This document shows, one piece after another, positions 34,501 to 46,032 of a stretch of DNA of 64,000 nucleotides (position 1 is its first letter; every line of letters starts with the position of its first letter). Under the pieces are notes generated by a model. It had not been told where the DNA came from. It did no database searches and saw only the letters and a list, made by a program, of their open reading frames with translations. Origin of the DNA: Mytilinidion resinicola (lineage: Eukaryota > Ascomycota > Dothideomycetes > Mytilinidiales > Mytilinidiaceae); contig NW_022985467.1 of the NCBI RefSeq assembly GCF_010093595.1, positions 62,001-126,000 on the forward strand, written 5' to 3'. The position numbers and the translations under genes are program-made.

Positions 34501-34702
34501 CTTGAAAACCGTCCTGGACAAGTTGGAGACTATCCCAGAAACCTTGAATAACCGAATATATGGTCTCCACCGTACACGTTAGCGGGTGGAGTGCACAGAA
34601 ATAGATTTGACAGTAGAAGTGGAGGTATCCGATAAGGATTTCGTGGCGGAACCATTGGCTGATGAAACGGCTCGACGGCATGAAGACAGGTGGTTTCCAC
34701 AT
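31598..34702 (-). CDS. Large membrane-anchored coiled-coil protein, unrecognised family
   Basis: 1,034 aa from ATG 34702 (MWKPPVFMPSS) in one open frame; ATG 34681 is an alternative. Order: a hydrophobic segment near residues 18-42; a Ser/Thr-rich stretch; further hydrophobic and aromatic helices; a clear transmembrane helix near 315-340 (FLLAALLFILAVLFFAWYLW). Then a Gly-rich hinge with runs of G and D, a coiled coil of about 170 residues (LKALKAISERLRRVESARSL, and AQERGNELQSIADAIDRF), a second helical region (KMNKFKEDLESEITKMVGK), and a long Pro/Thr/Ser-rich tail. It ends FFPVKK-TAG, but the frame stays open after this TAG and looks coding, so the protein may once have continued into the module region. 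The layout (membrane helix, low-complexity hinge, coiled coil, disordered tail) parallels the gene at 46033. Function unknown. Confidence 0.68.
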   Translation of the reverse strand: MWKPPVFMPSSRFISQWFRHEILIGYLHFYCQIYFCALHPLTCTVETIYSVIQGFWDSLQLVQDGFQGIRNLVTVGENEPASPSTILDELFAEDSTTTSECMSPSSASTSSYIETLTNDTGEQTHLFSDEDLTTCSPGFRCHTDVFSATGPVKSSKSTATLLSATPLVSIISSLTTTSSHPTNLQSTITASTTSFTTSNSTGGYFEPVADKLVGTWTFARSLFVAIYGVGTSISARPASDIYWIAFSTIESYIRVWRYILAESWKFWREIWACTSLTEFFHLVLVKLTFCDGWAGCKSWIANPPVKAFLLAALLFILAVLFFAWYLWMYERSGLVNFAEHSSTTLTPRGVGGGSGGGGGGGSGGGGRGDGGDDENDDQDGDAKADGGRDPSPGNEPAPASRSTPLPPVQGPLVSAGQSTQLPNTNRQTSGHQRSEQQETELLKALKAISERLRRVESARSLQAQFNNKTVKEMEARLQHMVTVSGNQPQDSPLDPRKNKPVISLRKRINELEEGSAQERGNELQSIADAIDRFDRDVKAKLAEVKASVDEANQQFHRHRMAQDKQNREERETVAKLIDEKMNKFKEDLESEITKMVGKAGSTLASTVTKVAGEAIKNQTETFQKETQESFKQVLQHRQASDKNTAVILNASKSVQEAQSQLMSIFQSLGTNPDAPSVPSNGTNEFTPAPVSPVPRPVDPELKPVPKPPSSKPSNTKQPAKKPGRRQKEQDTKPETIKPKLEPSGVVPKVSRYDELTLKPESPKTPTKPTNVSKPPVKQPADENESSATVTQVSITVSVPAEEPSMGPTPSKELVTKTPSSSRTDPPASNKTVGGKSAEPTPSTPVDESVKDEKDGAQSRKLTEIVNAIQSELEGKTTATPTAPTATGETPMVDSQNLNMVIEGVNPGAAPEPELPSPYLTSKVKQMLEVLVDETPVEAEPSIADHTQPIIDPLKLLLTSFAQSRTESKQEPPPPIVTAFPPKSATSTQSGTFPNPPITGGSASVFDPNAHIAAFESGSIDFGAGGMGEFFPVKK

Positions 34703-35762
34703 AGAGCGTGGATACAAACCAATGCAATTATGGAGACGCCTGTGATATCGTGGTAGTTACTGTATGTTACTTTTTTGAGTAGTTGTTAAGATGGTGCGAT
34801 GTTGTTTGATTGCAACGTGTGCTGTATAGGAGAGAATTGAGCCGTTGGCTCATTTGAGACTCGAGACCCAGCTGCATTGGGTTTTTCCTTGTGTTCGCGC
34901 TTGAGTTCTCAACAAAGCAGGGTGTCTTGAACATTCGCTAACCGGATTGGAGGACAAAGGGAGCAGAGAAAAAGGACAGGCGAACAAAGAACGCCCCTTC
35001 TCACAATAGAGTTTTGTTTTTCTGGGAGAAAGCCGCCAAGAGGCATCAGATGGCAAGCAAAAAAATCATCGTTTGATTCGAGGTTGTTTTTACTTGACGC
35101 AGCTTCGTCAAGTCGAGGTGCATGTCCGCTTGTCACGGAAGCTCACTGTATATTAGCTTTGAGATTGGCAACTGACGTTTGTGGAGAGCATGTCATGATG
35201 GATAATATTTGCGACACGGGCAAAAATGGGTAGAAGCACACAAGATCACGCAAATGCCCCCAAGAAAGTAGAAAAGAGAAAGCAAAAAAGAAGAAGATGG
35301 AAATTAAGAAAGGGTGGAAGCTGATAGGATCTCGAAGACATGTTGGTACTTTATACTCTCGATTGCTAGACGCATGCTATCAATCGGGCGAGAGACAGGT
35401 TTGACTTGAAGCCCATTGGCTGTCCCTCCTAGTCAACTCCATATAGTGCATCTTCATACAAATGCGCGAGCATGTGCAATCTCTGGAGTTGAGGGTTTGG
35501 GATGAGTTGTGATGGGATGAGATGACCAGGGACGTCGAGGCGCAGACGGCCGGAAAAACGGCGCTTTGCTCCGGGCAGGGATCTCACGACGCGTCGTCAA
35601 CCTCAACTTCACCTCTTGGGACGAAAGGGCCATTGAAGACAGCTCAGCATGCTACACCCCGTAATCCTCGAATAGAACTCCCAGGACGAAAAAACACCCT
35701 TCGACGAACAACAATATCAACGGCCACCGCCCTCCAAGGCCGCCAGAGCGGAAGCTCACTCA
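34703..35762. promoter_or_regulatory. Divergent intergenic region
   Basis: 1.06 kb between the minus-strand coiled-coil gene and the plus-strand RhoGEF-like gene, so it should hold both promoters. A purine-rich stretch of G/A repeats lies at about 35260-35310. A plus-strand frame from 35522 overlaps the next start codon in another frame and is not supported. Confidence 0.45.
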
Positions 35763-38439
35763 ATGGATCCGCTAAGCGTCGCCGCCAATGTGGTATGTAG
35801 TCATCTCAGGCCCCATCAACTCATGATAGATGACCTTTGCTGAAGCACCCCTAGATCAATGTCCTCTCCGAAACTATACGGTGCGCCAAAGGTCTCTACG
35901 ACCTCCGCGACAAGTATCGGGATGCGTATGTCACCATCACGTCCATCTACTCGGAGTCCATGGTCATCAGCGCCGCTCTCTCCCAGGTTCAAAACCTCCT
36001 CCTCCACGATGCGCTAGGGCAGAAACCCGACCTCGAAGCTGCCTTCGATACTGCGTTGACGGGATGCATGGTTGTATATTCGTGCCTAGACGAGGAGGTG
36101 CAGCGTTTGGCAGGCTCCGGTCCGCCAGGAGGCGACCTGGGCTGGAGGGAGCGGTCTAGAATAGTGTGGGAGGAAGATAGGATGAAAGAACTGCTGTTAC
36201 AGATTCGCGGTCAGCAGACTGCTATGACGCTCTTGATTCAAGGCCTCCAGATGTGCGATTCCGTGCTGGCGTTATGCCCCATGTCTGTGCTAATCTCAGT
36301 CGTTGCAGGGAATCCCTGGGTGATATCAGACGCCTTCTGCGAGAAAACTCTGGCACCTTGGAGCAGATTGCAACTAGGTCGAAGTCCTTGCGATCCACGC
36401 ATCCTCGGATCAAAGTCCCCGATTCCATATTCAAGGCCAACGACAACGCTAAATCTGGTGTGGATGCAAATTCCATCATTAGTCAAGCCGAGTTCGACTT
36501 TGATGACCAGGTCGTCAATTCCAAGGCGTATCGAAGAGCAATGGCCGCTGCCGAAGCCCGAAACGGCAACCCAAAACCGCAAGCTGAAGTCGTTCAAGGC
36601 GACTTGATCAATTTCGATGATCCTGAAGATGAGCCACAACTGCAAGCTCTATCAGATACGCTCGAAGAGTTGCAAAACCTCGACCTATCTGGCGTAGCGT
36701 CTAACGCCGATGCGCCAGTCTTTGAGGATCTTGAACCAGATCCGTTTCTGGATGATATCGAGAGAAGCTACCTACCGTTCATGCCCCCTATAGTTTCTAC
36801 TAAGACAGGCTCGACTAGTAACCCAGTTGAACTTGTTGAAAAGCGTGAGGATCCTGAGCGCAACACGGCACCCACGCAGGGCACTGTAGATGCTCCCACC
36901 ATGGAGGAAGAAAAACCTCCTCTGCCCCCACGTCGATCAGCAGCCACCGCCCAACTCACCGACCATCGGTCACCGCTAGTAACCAACTTCACAGGAACAT
37001 CAAGCCATCTATCATCGAACCTTGACGACTCTTCTTCGGCAGTGTCCTCATCTTCTACTCGCACCGCGGTGGAGTCTATGACCACAGTAGACAGCAGACC
37101 GCTGAGGTCTGAGGAGTCGTCTCCGCAAGCAACATCCGCTTCTTCGGTGCCTCGTCGCAAACCTTTATCCGAGAAAAGTCAATCAAACTTAGACCTCTTC
37201 AAAACCCTGTCGTCAGAGAACGATGACATCAAGGTCGTTTCAGCCCGGGAGATAGACCGTCACACCTTGTGGGCTGGCATGATCCAATCTGAATCGGACC
37301 TCATCTCTCGACTTTCCTCCTTTAATCGGATTTTCGTCATCCCAGTGCTTTCGAATTGGCCAGTCCTAGCTAAACATTTGGAGGCATTACAAATGATCAA
37401 GGAGTTGATTGCGTTGCACAAAGATCATTTTCGGCTACCCATGAACTCACAAATCAGTCAAAGTCCTTTCGCCACGTGCGATCCTCAGTTCATCTCTGCC
37501 TGGGTTGCGAAGTCTCAAGTGACCTATCGGACGTATCATCAACGACTTCCCCATGCTCAACACGCCATCCGCCTCACCCTTTCTACCAACGCCAAGTTTC
37601 GGTCCTTCGTCAACACGCTCGGTCTACGACCTGTCTGGCTTGGAAAGACTTGGGAGGATTTTACCAATATCCCCACGCTACAAGTTCAGCTCTACATCGA
37701 CAATTTGAACTCTATTCTGGGCTCATACGATATCTTGGCTCCCGGCCAGGTCCATCAGCGAGAGGTCGAAGTGTTGAAACAGTCACTTCATTCTCTACAA
37801 AAACTTCAATACTCTTGTCGTGCGATCCAGGAAAAATCTATGCGGCGCGAGCAGCTCCAAAGCCTCTACCGACGCATCCAAACTCTAAACTCGGACTTTT
37901 TAAATGTACTGAACATCTCCGACCCTGCTCGAACTATCATCCACCAAGGGGCGCTCGCGGTGCGCATCAAAGGCAAAGGCCCGTGGAAGCCAGTACATGC
38001 TGTTTTACTCGATAACAATCTCTTTTGGGGCAAGGTGCGGTCTCCGAAAACAGGTGAAACCAATGCTGATGCCCCCACGGAGGGTAAATTCTGGATTTTG
38101 GAGGAGGTATGTTCCGGTCCTTGCGCCTTTCTTCGCTTTGGCTAACTAGCACCTCAGCCTCTCACAACTACCGAGCTCTCTGCTACCCTCCCAGATGTCG
38201 ACAACCAATTTGTGAAAGCCACAGTCATCGATGAAGTGCCTCGTGGCTCGGTCATCTACCAATTCTTTGTAAAAACAAACACACTCACTCATACACTCGG
38301 TACGCTCTCCGTTCGCGATCGGCAGATGTGGATGGGGAAGATCGGAGAAGCAACTGCATTAGATCGGTCTGAACAGAGGTATCCTGGCTTTTCATCTTCC
38401 ATTCCTATATTTACTGATACCGTATGGGCTAGCTCTTGA
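35763..38439 (+). CDS. Fungal N-terminal helical domain - RhoGEF (DH) - PH protein
   Basis: 835 aa from exons 35763-35792, 35855-36252, 36309-38106 and 38158-38439 (2,508 nt). It begins MDPLSVAANV, the start usual for the fungal N-terminal helical domain also found before STAND and other fungal proteins. Splicing 36252 to 36309 gives LLIQGLQMESLGDIRRLL, a continuous helix. A disordered Ser/Pro middle (about 190-370) includes PPLPPRR, a possible SH3 ligand. From about residue 390 comes a DH-like helical bundle (LWAGMIQSESDLISRLSSFN through QLYIDNLNSILGSYDILA, with LYRRIQTLNSDFLNVL). A PH-like segment follows (HQGALAVRIKGKGPWKPVHA, VLLDNNLFWGKV, WMGKIGEATALD). The family exchanges nucleotide on Rho/Cdc42-type GTPases; the DH match is remote, so GEF activity is inference. 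The last residues after SEQR could instead be intron. Confidence 0.72.
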
Positions 38440-40193
38440 TACTCTTGCCCTGAGCTTGGGATCCACTCGAATGTAGTCGCTCTTCATAGCCATCGAGCGT
38501 ACTACGTAGACTCCGCGCAAGCCATGACTCAAACCATCGGACGTCACTCGCCACCCAGAGCGAGGTGTGCATCGCCTCCCTTCGCGCTGTTTCTCATCTG
38601 CTGAGTCGGCGCATGTCCGCCCCAACCGCTATGCCGTGTTCTCTACCTCGCCTACCTTCCACCTAAACTATCTAGGACCCCTTTCTGTTGAAGTTGCTGG
38701 AGAACCGTCGTATCTATCAATGAATTAACGGGCTACAATGGTTGTGTCGTCGACCGTGGTGTCTACATAAGGAAGATGTCGTAGACTGCGGTGTCTGCAA
38801 AAGGAGGAGGGAAGTGTTGCACGATCCCGCGGATGGAGCGGGGCCGGGATGAAGACGGATCGTGGCCGCGGGAGTAAAGAGGTAAGACAAGGTAATGGAT
38901 GGATTCGCTGTCAGTGTCTGGGTCGGCCAAGGTGAGGAGGGTTTGCAAGTTATCAAACCGATAGCAGCTCTAATTGCAGCCATATTTGATGCTCGCCATG
39001 CGGTATCTTCTATTTACGAGAATGCCGCTCTGGAAGAGTCTTATAGACTTCTCGAATTCTCCAAACCGCTCGAACGTGGGTGATCTCACTTCTCGCTTTG
39101 ATTCTATATATCACTTTCAATCACTAAACAATCATCTGAGCAAACCATCGTGTTGAGTATTCCATACTCTGTGCCTGCATGGTGAGGTATTCTCCTCTGT
39201 CTCTTACTCCTCCATTATTCATGATCAAGATACAACGCTAGGAAACAAATATGCGTACACTAGGAGCTCGCAATCAGAAACTCTAATACCATCTAAATAA
39301 TTTGAGGGCATCGCAGGTGAATCTTCTGAAGGATCTTTGAACTTGTCCCAGCTAGAGCGACCGGGCAGACTCCTCGGAGCTTCCTCTCATACTCTTGTGT
39401 GAGCGTAAGCGGCGATGTGGGCGGCGATGCAGGTGGCCACGCTTGATGGAAAGGAGCCTCTGCAAGGTGAGATTTCGATGGCTTTGGCAACTTCCTAGGC
39501 ATGTAGGCACGGCAGGTAGCGATATAAGAAAACGAATGGCTGCATGCATACAGCTGCACGTACGGCTATATATACAGCATTACGTACAACTTCACGTACA
39601 GCTACATATACGGCCTCCTATACGGTAGCTCGTGAGGCAGCTTATACAGCAGCTTACAAGGCAGCTTATGAGGTCTCTTATACGGCTATACGTATAGCAT
39701 TACGTACGGCCTTTTATCCAGCATAACGCACGCCTAAGTACATTGGAAAGGATATACGTGCGGATGCACGTGAAAGTGGAGCTGCGAACGAAGCTCCGCG
39801 CCGCTCCAGCCAATGAAAAGATCGGACGAGAGGGAGGGGTTGTGGATGAACAAAAGGATGTGTGCGATCAAACAGAAAGGCTGTGTGGTAAGTGCTCCCC
39901 ATACTTTGTGCACGTAAGGATTGTATAAGAGACCTCTAACCATGGCTCGATAGCCTACACAAAGCTCTGCCACTGCACCCGCTTTCATGCCGCGTTGCTG
40001 AAGGTCTGGGAGCATCCGCAGTGCTTGCCTACCGCTGACTGCCAAGTGAGATTCACCAACCTCACCTGAGTCATCTCCTCACTTTCTTCCTCCTCACCTC
40101 TTCATCCTCACCTTCCCTCCACCATCCTCCATCAATTCTCAGACCCCACCACCTTGCATCGCCACACCACCTTTCCGGTTGCCGCTTACAATC
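38440..40193. other. Intergenic region with a 12-bp minisatellite
   Basis: 1.75 kb without a convincing gene. It holds the 12-bp repeat at about 39546-39721 and, near 40080-40190, a pyrimidine-rich leader (TTCTTCCTCCTCACC) just upstream of the next ATG. Confidence 0.45.
39546..39721. repeat. 12-bp degenerate minisatellite, about 14 units
   Basis: Units follow the pattern GCnnnnYRTACR (for example GCATTACGTACA, GCTACATATACG, GCAGCTTATACA) in strict 12-bp register. Many units contain the self-complementary cores TACGTA or CGTACG, so the array can form many small hairpins. Because 12 is divisible by 3, one frame stays open, but the result is a low-complexity Ala/Thr/Tyr string and not a supported gene. 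Confidence 0.75.
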
Positions 40194-43100
40194 ATGGATG
40201 ATCAGATGCAGGGTGACTATCTGGCCCTCATCTTGAGCGATGATTTCCAGCCGTCTGCGAAAGGTAAGCTCAATCCCGCTTCCTAAAAGACTGGTCGCTG
40301 ACGTGTACTGCGCTACCTGTAGATACACTGAATGCCTCCCCACGCTACCCTACCTCGTTTAGCGGATCGATTCCACCGGTTCGATTTGTCTTCACCATGC
40401 TCGCTATCCTGACTTTTCTTGCCATCGCATACATACATTCTGGAATCCTTGCTCGTTGGCGCGGCGCGATGTCAAGCTGGATAGCTGATGCGCTTTCCGC
40501 ATGCAAAGCAGGTCTATCCCGCGCGATTCTCGCAATTGTTGGATGGTTCGCTATCGCCTCCCAACTTTGCCGACTACTTCTTCGATGGCCTGGAGCAATA
40601 TCTCGCCGCATAGTTGATGCATTTCGACGCTACAAAGCAGTATTCGGCCGCGCGATAACTGCAACCGCTGGAACCCTCCACTCTGCCTATCGACGGTCCC
40701 GACACCTTCTTCAATGGGCCGGACCCATGTCTCGCCGCGTAGTTGATGCGCTTCGTCGCTGTAAGGCAATACTGTGTCGTAGGACGAAACCTCAACCGCA
40801 CCAAAGCCTTCCATCCTATATCTCTACATGGGTTCCGAAGCTTCGGCATGCGACCCAGGCCGACATTCTCAACCTCGGGCTCGACCAAGATACTCTCGAC
40901 TTACGGCGCCGAGTACAGACTGCGTTCAAACACTTTCGCGATCCAACCACAGCCTTGCGCAAGTGCCGAGATCGCTATATCCTTGTCCTCTTTCCAGTAG
41001 CAACAGAACAGCGTCGCCTTCGACTGAGGAATGATTTGGATGCTATGCTAGCGCATCTGAAGACACATCTGAGACCTGGGCCGGCGATCAACAACGAGGA
41101 ATATGATGCATGGGTCACAACATTGTTCTCTCTAAAGAAAGCTGCTACGGATGCAGGAGCGGATGCATACTGGCGAAATTTCTTCGCGCATGACCCCATC
41201 ATCCAGGATGTGGAGAATGACTTCCTGGAATACATTGGCCGGGGAAACAGATGGCTACGTTATCCATCTACGGCTGACACCAATACTTCCTCTCTGGCTT
41301 CCTCACAGCCACAGCGTCGCAGCGAGCACCGTCATGCTAGAGGTACTCCGGGTCCGGAAAAAGCCTACCATAAGCCAGCCGCCAGCACCGAGATTCCTCT
41401 CACCGAGCCTAAGGGTCCCCATTCTGTACCCACAGGCAAGCACGCCGAAGCCACAAAGGCCGAGATGGTAACGCAGCTGCATTCGGCTTTCCAGCGGGAT
41501 GACACTGCTAGGGTTACTTCAGAGCCATTCATATCCGTGCAAACCCAAGCGGAGGAGAGCCAGACTCGCGGCGTCTGCTCTGCTGGCTCAAAGCTCAGCA
41601 ACATTGAATGGCGCGAGCCCATGGAGATCAGCGAGGACTCTGATTCGGAGCATTCCGACAGCGAAAGTGACGACGATGAGGATGATACGGGAGCAGTCAG
41701 CGCCGCAACAGATGCTGAAGTTGACATATTGCTTGCTGGTTGTTTGTCGTCCATGAAGCTTCCTACATTGCCTCCGCTTTCAGATGCTGCAGCTCCTCCA
41801 GCAGCTACTGCGAATACGGGTCCTATTCCTTCTGATACCCAGGCTACAAGCGGTGTGGCGGATGTGCCAGCTTTCATTTCAGACAATCACCAATCGTCTC
41901 GAAATTTGGGCCCAATTATACACTCCACCACGATGATTGGGGATAGCTCCATTTTTCAGTATCCGGCATCTTATAAAGTCTATGAGCTGCCACCTTTGCA
42001 GCTGGGTCAGGTTGGGTCCTCACAGCCTACGATTGAGGAGCCAGTTTCGACATCTTTGGCTCCAGCTGCAACACCACAGACTCTCCCCGCCAAGGCTGAC
42101 ACTGATCAGACCGTGCAAGGCCATGCACCGAGTTCGAGTTCAACGGTCGTAACTCTTTCCGCTACTCAAACCAGGCACTTCTCCGATAGCATTAGCCAAC
42201 CTGTGTACAACCTTCCAGCACCCCCGGTTCTTCCAAGCACAGCACCAATGCAATCCTCTGCCGCTACACCGCATATCGGCACGTCTGCCACTTCGAATGT
42301 CGCTTCTGCTGCAGCTGCTAATGGTGCCCCGGCGAGCTTAAGCACTCTGCAGCCCACACCCATCCAAGCTCCAGAACCGAATGACACAGCCAACGACACC
42401 GACTCATCGTTGTCTGACCTTGACGAAGATGATGATTTGGATGAAGACTTGGAGGAAGAGTTCAGGTCAAACTTAGAGGCTAGATCTATGGACGAGGATA
42501 TTGCAGAAGCAGATGGCGATGTTGGGCCGACTTCGTCAAACGTCCAGCCCGGTCAAGACAATGGCGATAGCTCTTTGATGTTTAGGCTGGAGGGCAATGC
42601 TGTGGATGCGAATACCAATACCCAGGCTGGCGGTGCACCTACATCGTTGTCGGGCTTTGAATCGCATCCGGCAAATCATCAGAATGGTACCATGCAGGAG
42701 TCTTCGAGCCCACCTCAGCATCTCGAATACGACGATAGGTTTCGACCCAAGGGAGACATCGATATGGACGCAGAACATCCCCCAGAAAAGAGCGACGATA
42801 GCAACGAGGATCTGGACATGGCGAAGCCAGATGCTGGGACTGGCGGCCACGGCGTCGCTCCTAGTCCATCTTCTCGACTCGTTCTCTCCAACTCTGGTCC
42901 CGTGCATGAAGACCTTGACATGGGCGATGCGTCCGAAAAAAGGGCAGAAACGCCAGTACATCCACAGGAACCGGCAAATGCAGACACTCTCGCGCTTAGT
43001 ATGCCTGTGGGATCCCCTTTTGTTTCACAGCTCGTGCCTATCAGTATCATAGGCGTTTTGAACGAGTACCTCGCCGTGCGTCAAGTCAGACTCCAATACA

Positions 43101-45049
43101 TGCTCGCTCGCATGGAAATGGTGAACTTGGAGCTCGGCATTGGTTATTCTCGACACTTCTTGATCATGATCGCTCGAGCCACGGAGCAGCGATATGCCAT
43201 GCAATTCCTCAAGGGCCGCTCGACGTCGATACCTGATTCGGACATGGAATATAAAAGCAAGATAACGTCTGAGATTATCAAGATTGTCAAATCCGACACG
43301 AAATGGTTCCTCGATTTCCTCCAAACGGTCGCAGATACAGTCGAAGATCAGGTCGCTCTGCGGGCTGCGTACGAGAATACGGACGGGATTGCAGCCCCAG
43401 AAGGCCCTGATGCTGACGCGAGCCTCGACATGTCGGAGCAAACCGCAGTCGTTCTTAATGGTGCCGGCCGTTCAGTTGCCCTGGACCAACCCCGCGGTGG
43501 CGAAGTCTACGACAGTATGGATATGGGCGATGCAACTACGGGACTATTTCGGCAAGCGGATGTGCCTCGCGCATCGAGTAATCTCCAGCCCACGTTCCAG
43601 GCCTTCAGCTCTTACGCTTCCAGTCCGGCATCTCAACCTCAGCTGGAACAAACAACCGAAGGCACCTCTAGCTCAGCTTTTCTCGCAGATCCCGCACGAA
43701 CGGAAGGCAGTGCGGATGCACCCAACACTGGAGCATCATCATATATGCGCCCACATGCGTATGGACTAACTCCTATTTTGGAGGAGGCTGACCCTGTTGA
43801 ACAAGGCCCCGAGGGTGCAATTCCCGAACTTACGCCTCTTCATATTTTTGGCGTTGACGTTGATTACTTGCCTCTGCGCCAGTCGCGGCTCCAGGAAATC
43901 TTCGAAATCCTTGACGAAGCCAACACGCGGCTCAACACTGGATACACACGAAGCTGGGTGGCAATCATTGCACAAGCAGTGGAGCGCAAATTCTCCGCGG
44001 AATGGCTAGAGGATAGCTCGGTGCCTATGCCAATATCAAGATCGAGGTACACCGGCAACATAGCGCAAGAGATCTCAAATATCCTCCAAAATACTTCCGC
44101 AACGGACAGTAACTTCCTTCTTGAGTTCCTAGAAAACATGGCGCGCACAGTCGAGGATAAGGACGCATTGGAAGCCGCAAATAATGAGAATAAGGACGCG
44201 GCCGTGCCGCAATCGACAGCTCCCGTGGCCCCGTCTCCGCAGGCCCAACCGTCCATGGCAGAAGTTGTCCCAGCATTTCCAATCCATGTACAGGGCGTTA
44301 CCTTCCAAGCCGCGCGCCAGCACCGCCTGAATTCTCTCTTCTGGACGCTAGAGCGTACGAATTGTCAATACGACGGCCATCTCAGCCAAATTCGGCTGAT
44401 CGAATGGGCACGCACTCGCGAGGTATATCATGCTCGAAAAGCCGTGAATTCGCGAGATGATGACAAAGAGGCGGTTTACACGAAGGCAATGCGCGAGGAA
44501 TATGGTGGTATTCAGATGGAGGGACCTGACTCCTTCAACTCGAGATACCACGCTTTCCAGTCGTATCTGAACAGCGACTCTGGCAAAGATGCAAGGGAGG
44601 TCATCGAGCGTAAGGAGCAGGCTGATTCCCAGTTCAACGACCTGCCGGAGCCACAAGATGCGGCCGAAGAAGCCTCCGGAGCCCGGGCGGAGCAGCGCAA
44701 GAATCGCGAGGAGCAAAAGGCCCGGATTGACAAGAAAGCCAAAGCCCGCGTCGATCGAACGAGAACACAGGGAGCTGATGACGCTCCTGTCGACGACGAG
44801 GATCGTAAGCACAAGTCTTCGGGTAAAAAGCCCTCGTTGCCTACAGAGTTCAAGCGCGCCACGGCCAAACAGCTTGCTAAGCGCCACCTAAAACCTTTGA
44901 AGGGGCGGAACTCTGCAAGTTCTACCACCACCCCAGCAACGCTTCCCATTGCTCCGGTCTTGCAGCCCTCTCAGCAAGTAACGGAAGGCGACGAAACGGA
45001 CCCAGATGACCATTTTGCGAACAAGTATGGGGACTCTGACCAGTTCTGA
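40194..45049 (+). CDS. Large membrane-anchored disordered protein with three C-terminal helical modules
   Basis: 1,598 aa from exon 40194-40263 (MDDQMQGDYLALILSDD) and exon 40323-45049; splicing keeps frame into the ATG at 40397. Residues about 44-70 form a membrane helix (MLAILTFLAIAYIHSGIL). Next come three tandem amphipathic repeats of about 43 residues, each starting with GAMSSWIADAL, GAISRRIVDAF or GPMSRRVVDAL. A helical region follows, then about 600 residues of acidic Ser/Asp/Pro-rich disorder with DSDSEHSDSESDDDEDD and several xxDM motifs (DIDMDAEH, DLDMGDAS, SMDMGDAT). Three copies of the shared module begin at about 43079 (RQVRLQYMLARMEMVN), 43876 (RQSRLQEIFEILDEAN) and 44315 (RQHRLNSLFWTLERTN), residues about 926-1032, 1187-1304 and 1339-1442. 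The tail is lysine-rich with likely nuclear-localisation clusters (KHKSSGKKP), which sits oddly with a membrane anchor. Family not recognised. Confidence 0.85.
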
Positions 45050-46032
45050 GCGACCGATATTGGTGGCTGCCGTCGCTATTGGCTTCATTACTTCTTTCTC
45101 TTTTCTTTCTAGGTCCACAATGCGGTTGTATAATGGGAGTATAGAGCTTTCTTTGTGTTTTGGTTGATATATCAGGTTAGGCAAACGGGGTGTTTTCGGA
45201 TTCTGTTGGATGATGGCCAGAGATGCGAAAAGTGTCTAGCATTCTGACCAACACACACCTGCTCTCGCGTCATTTCTACATGGTGCTAGTCATTATGTAC
45301 AGCCTGACAGCTGTGTATTCGACAAAGCAATATGTAGGAACGAGGCGAGGGTACGGGAGGCTTTCCTACCTGACAGTTTGGAGTCGCGTGCTGGTTTAGT
45401 CTTGTATATAGGAAATGAGAAAGCTTTAGATACATGTTTGAACTTCCAACTTTGTAATGTCTACCTGTTAATACAACACGCGTAATAGTCTCACTCCTTG
45501 CTAAAACCTTCTCCATGCAAAAAACCACCCTCCTACATTACTACGCCATAAGTCTGGGTACCCGGATTTATCGCTGTTTGGCTCCAATCTTGCTCATTTG
45601 ATACAACTATGAGGAGCGGCCCAGCTAGTAAGCAGCCAGTAAGTCAAGAAGCAGTCTAATTTGCACTGCTTGAAACTTGACATCGTACCTGAAGTTTTGT
45701 AATTCCGTAGGGGTACCCCATTCCACTCGCAAGTCTTGCAACTAGTGAATAGAGGACCTCTTGTTGCCTCTCCAACATTCAGCGTCTCTAAAAATCACTG
45801 AATGACGTCATTTCGTGATTCTGCAGCAGCTTTACATTCACCTCTCAGTGTCTCGGCTAAGCCTTGGCGCTGCCCCGAGCGCCCGCGCTACTATTTCATA
45901 ACATTGCACTCGCGTTTGACGGACCTCCCGCCCCACCACCAACTTCCGTGACACCCTACTACTCAAGAATAACCTCAACCTCCCACTCTGCGGCTTGCAC
46001 ACAGCACAGGTTCTTGGCGCACACTCTCCACA
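45050..46032. other. Intergenic region with a lone 150-bp satellite unit
   Basis: 983 bp holding the 3' region of the previous gene and the promoter of the next. One copy of the satellite found at 53.8-54.9 kb lies at about 45600-45750. CT-rich leader sequence precedes ATG 46033. No gene seen. Confidence 0.5.
45600..45750 (+). repeat. Single diverged copy of the ~150-bp satellite
   Basis: It starts with GCGGCCCAGCTAGTAAGCAG, then CAGTCTAATTTGCACTGCTT, which matches the array units (GTGGCCCAGCTAGTAGGCAG; AGTAATCTAATTCACACTGC) in the same order, spacing and orientation. It lies about 280-430 bp upstream of the ATG of the gene at 46033, just as the array lies upstream of the gene at 55117. Confidence 0.7.

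Noticed and set aside
35522..35800. Plus-strand frame of 92 codons before the RhoGEF-like gene
   Set aside because: It overlaps the MDPLSVAANV start in another frame, and that start with its spliced continuation is well supported.
39544..39726. Open frame of 60 codons across the 12-bp repeat
   Set aside because: The frame is open only because 12 is a multiple of three; the product is a low-complexity Ala/Thr/Tyr string.
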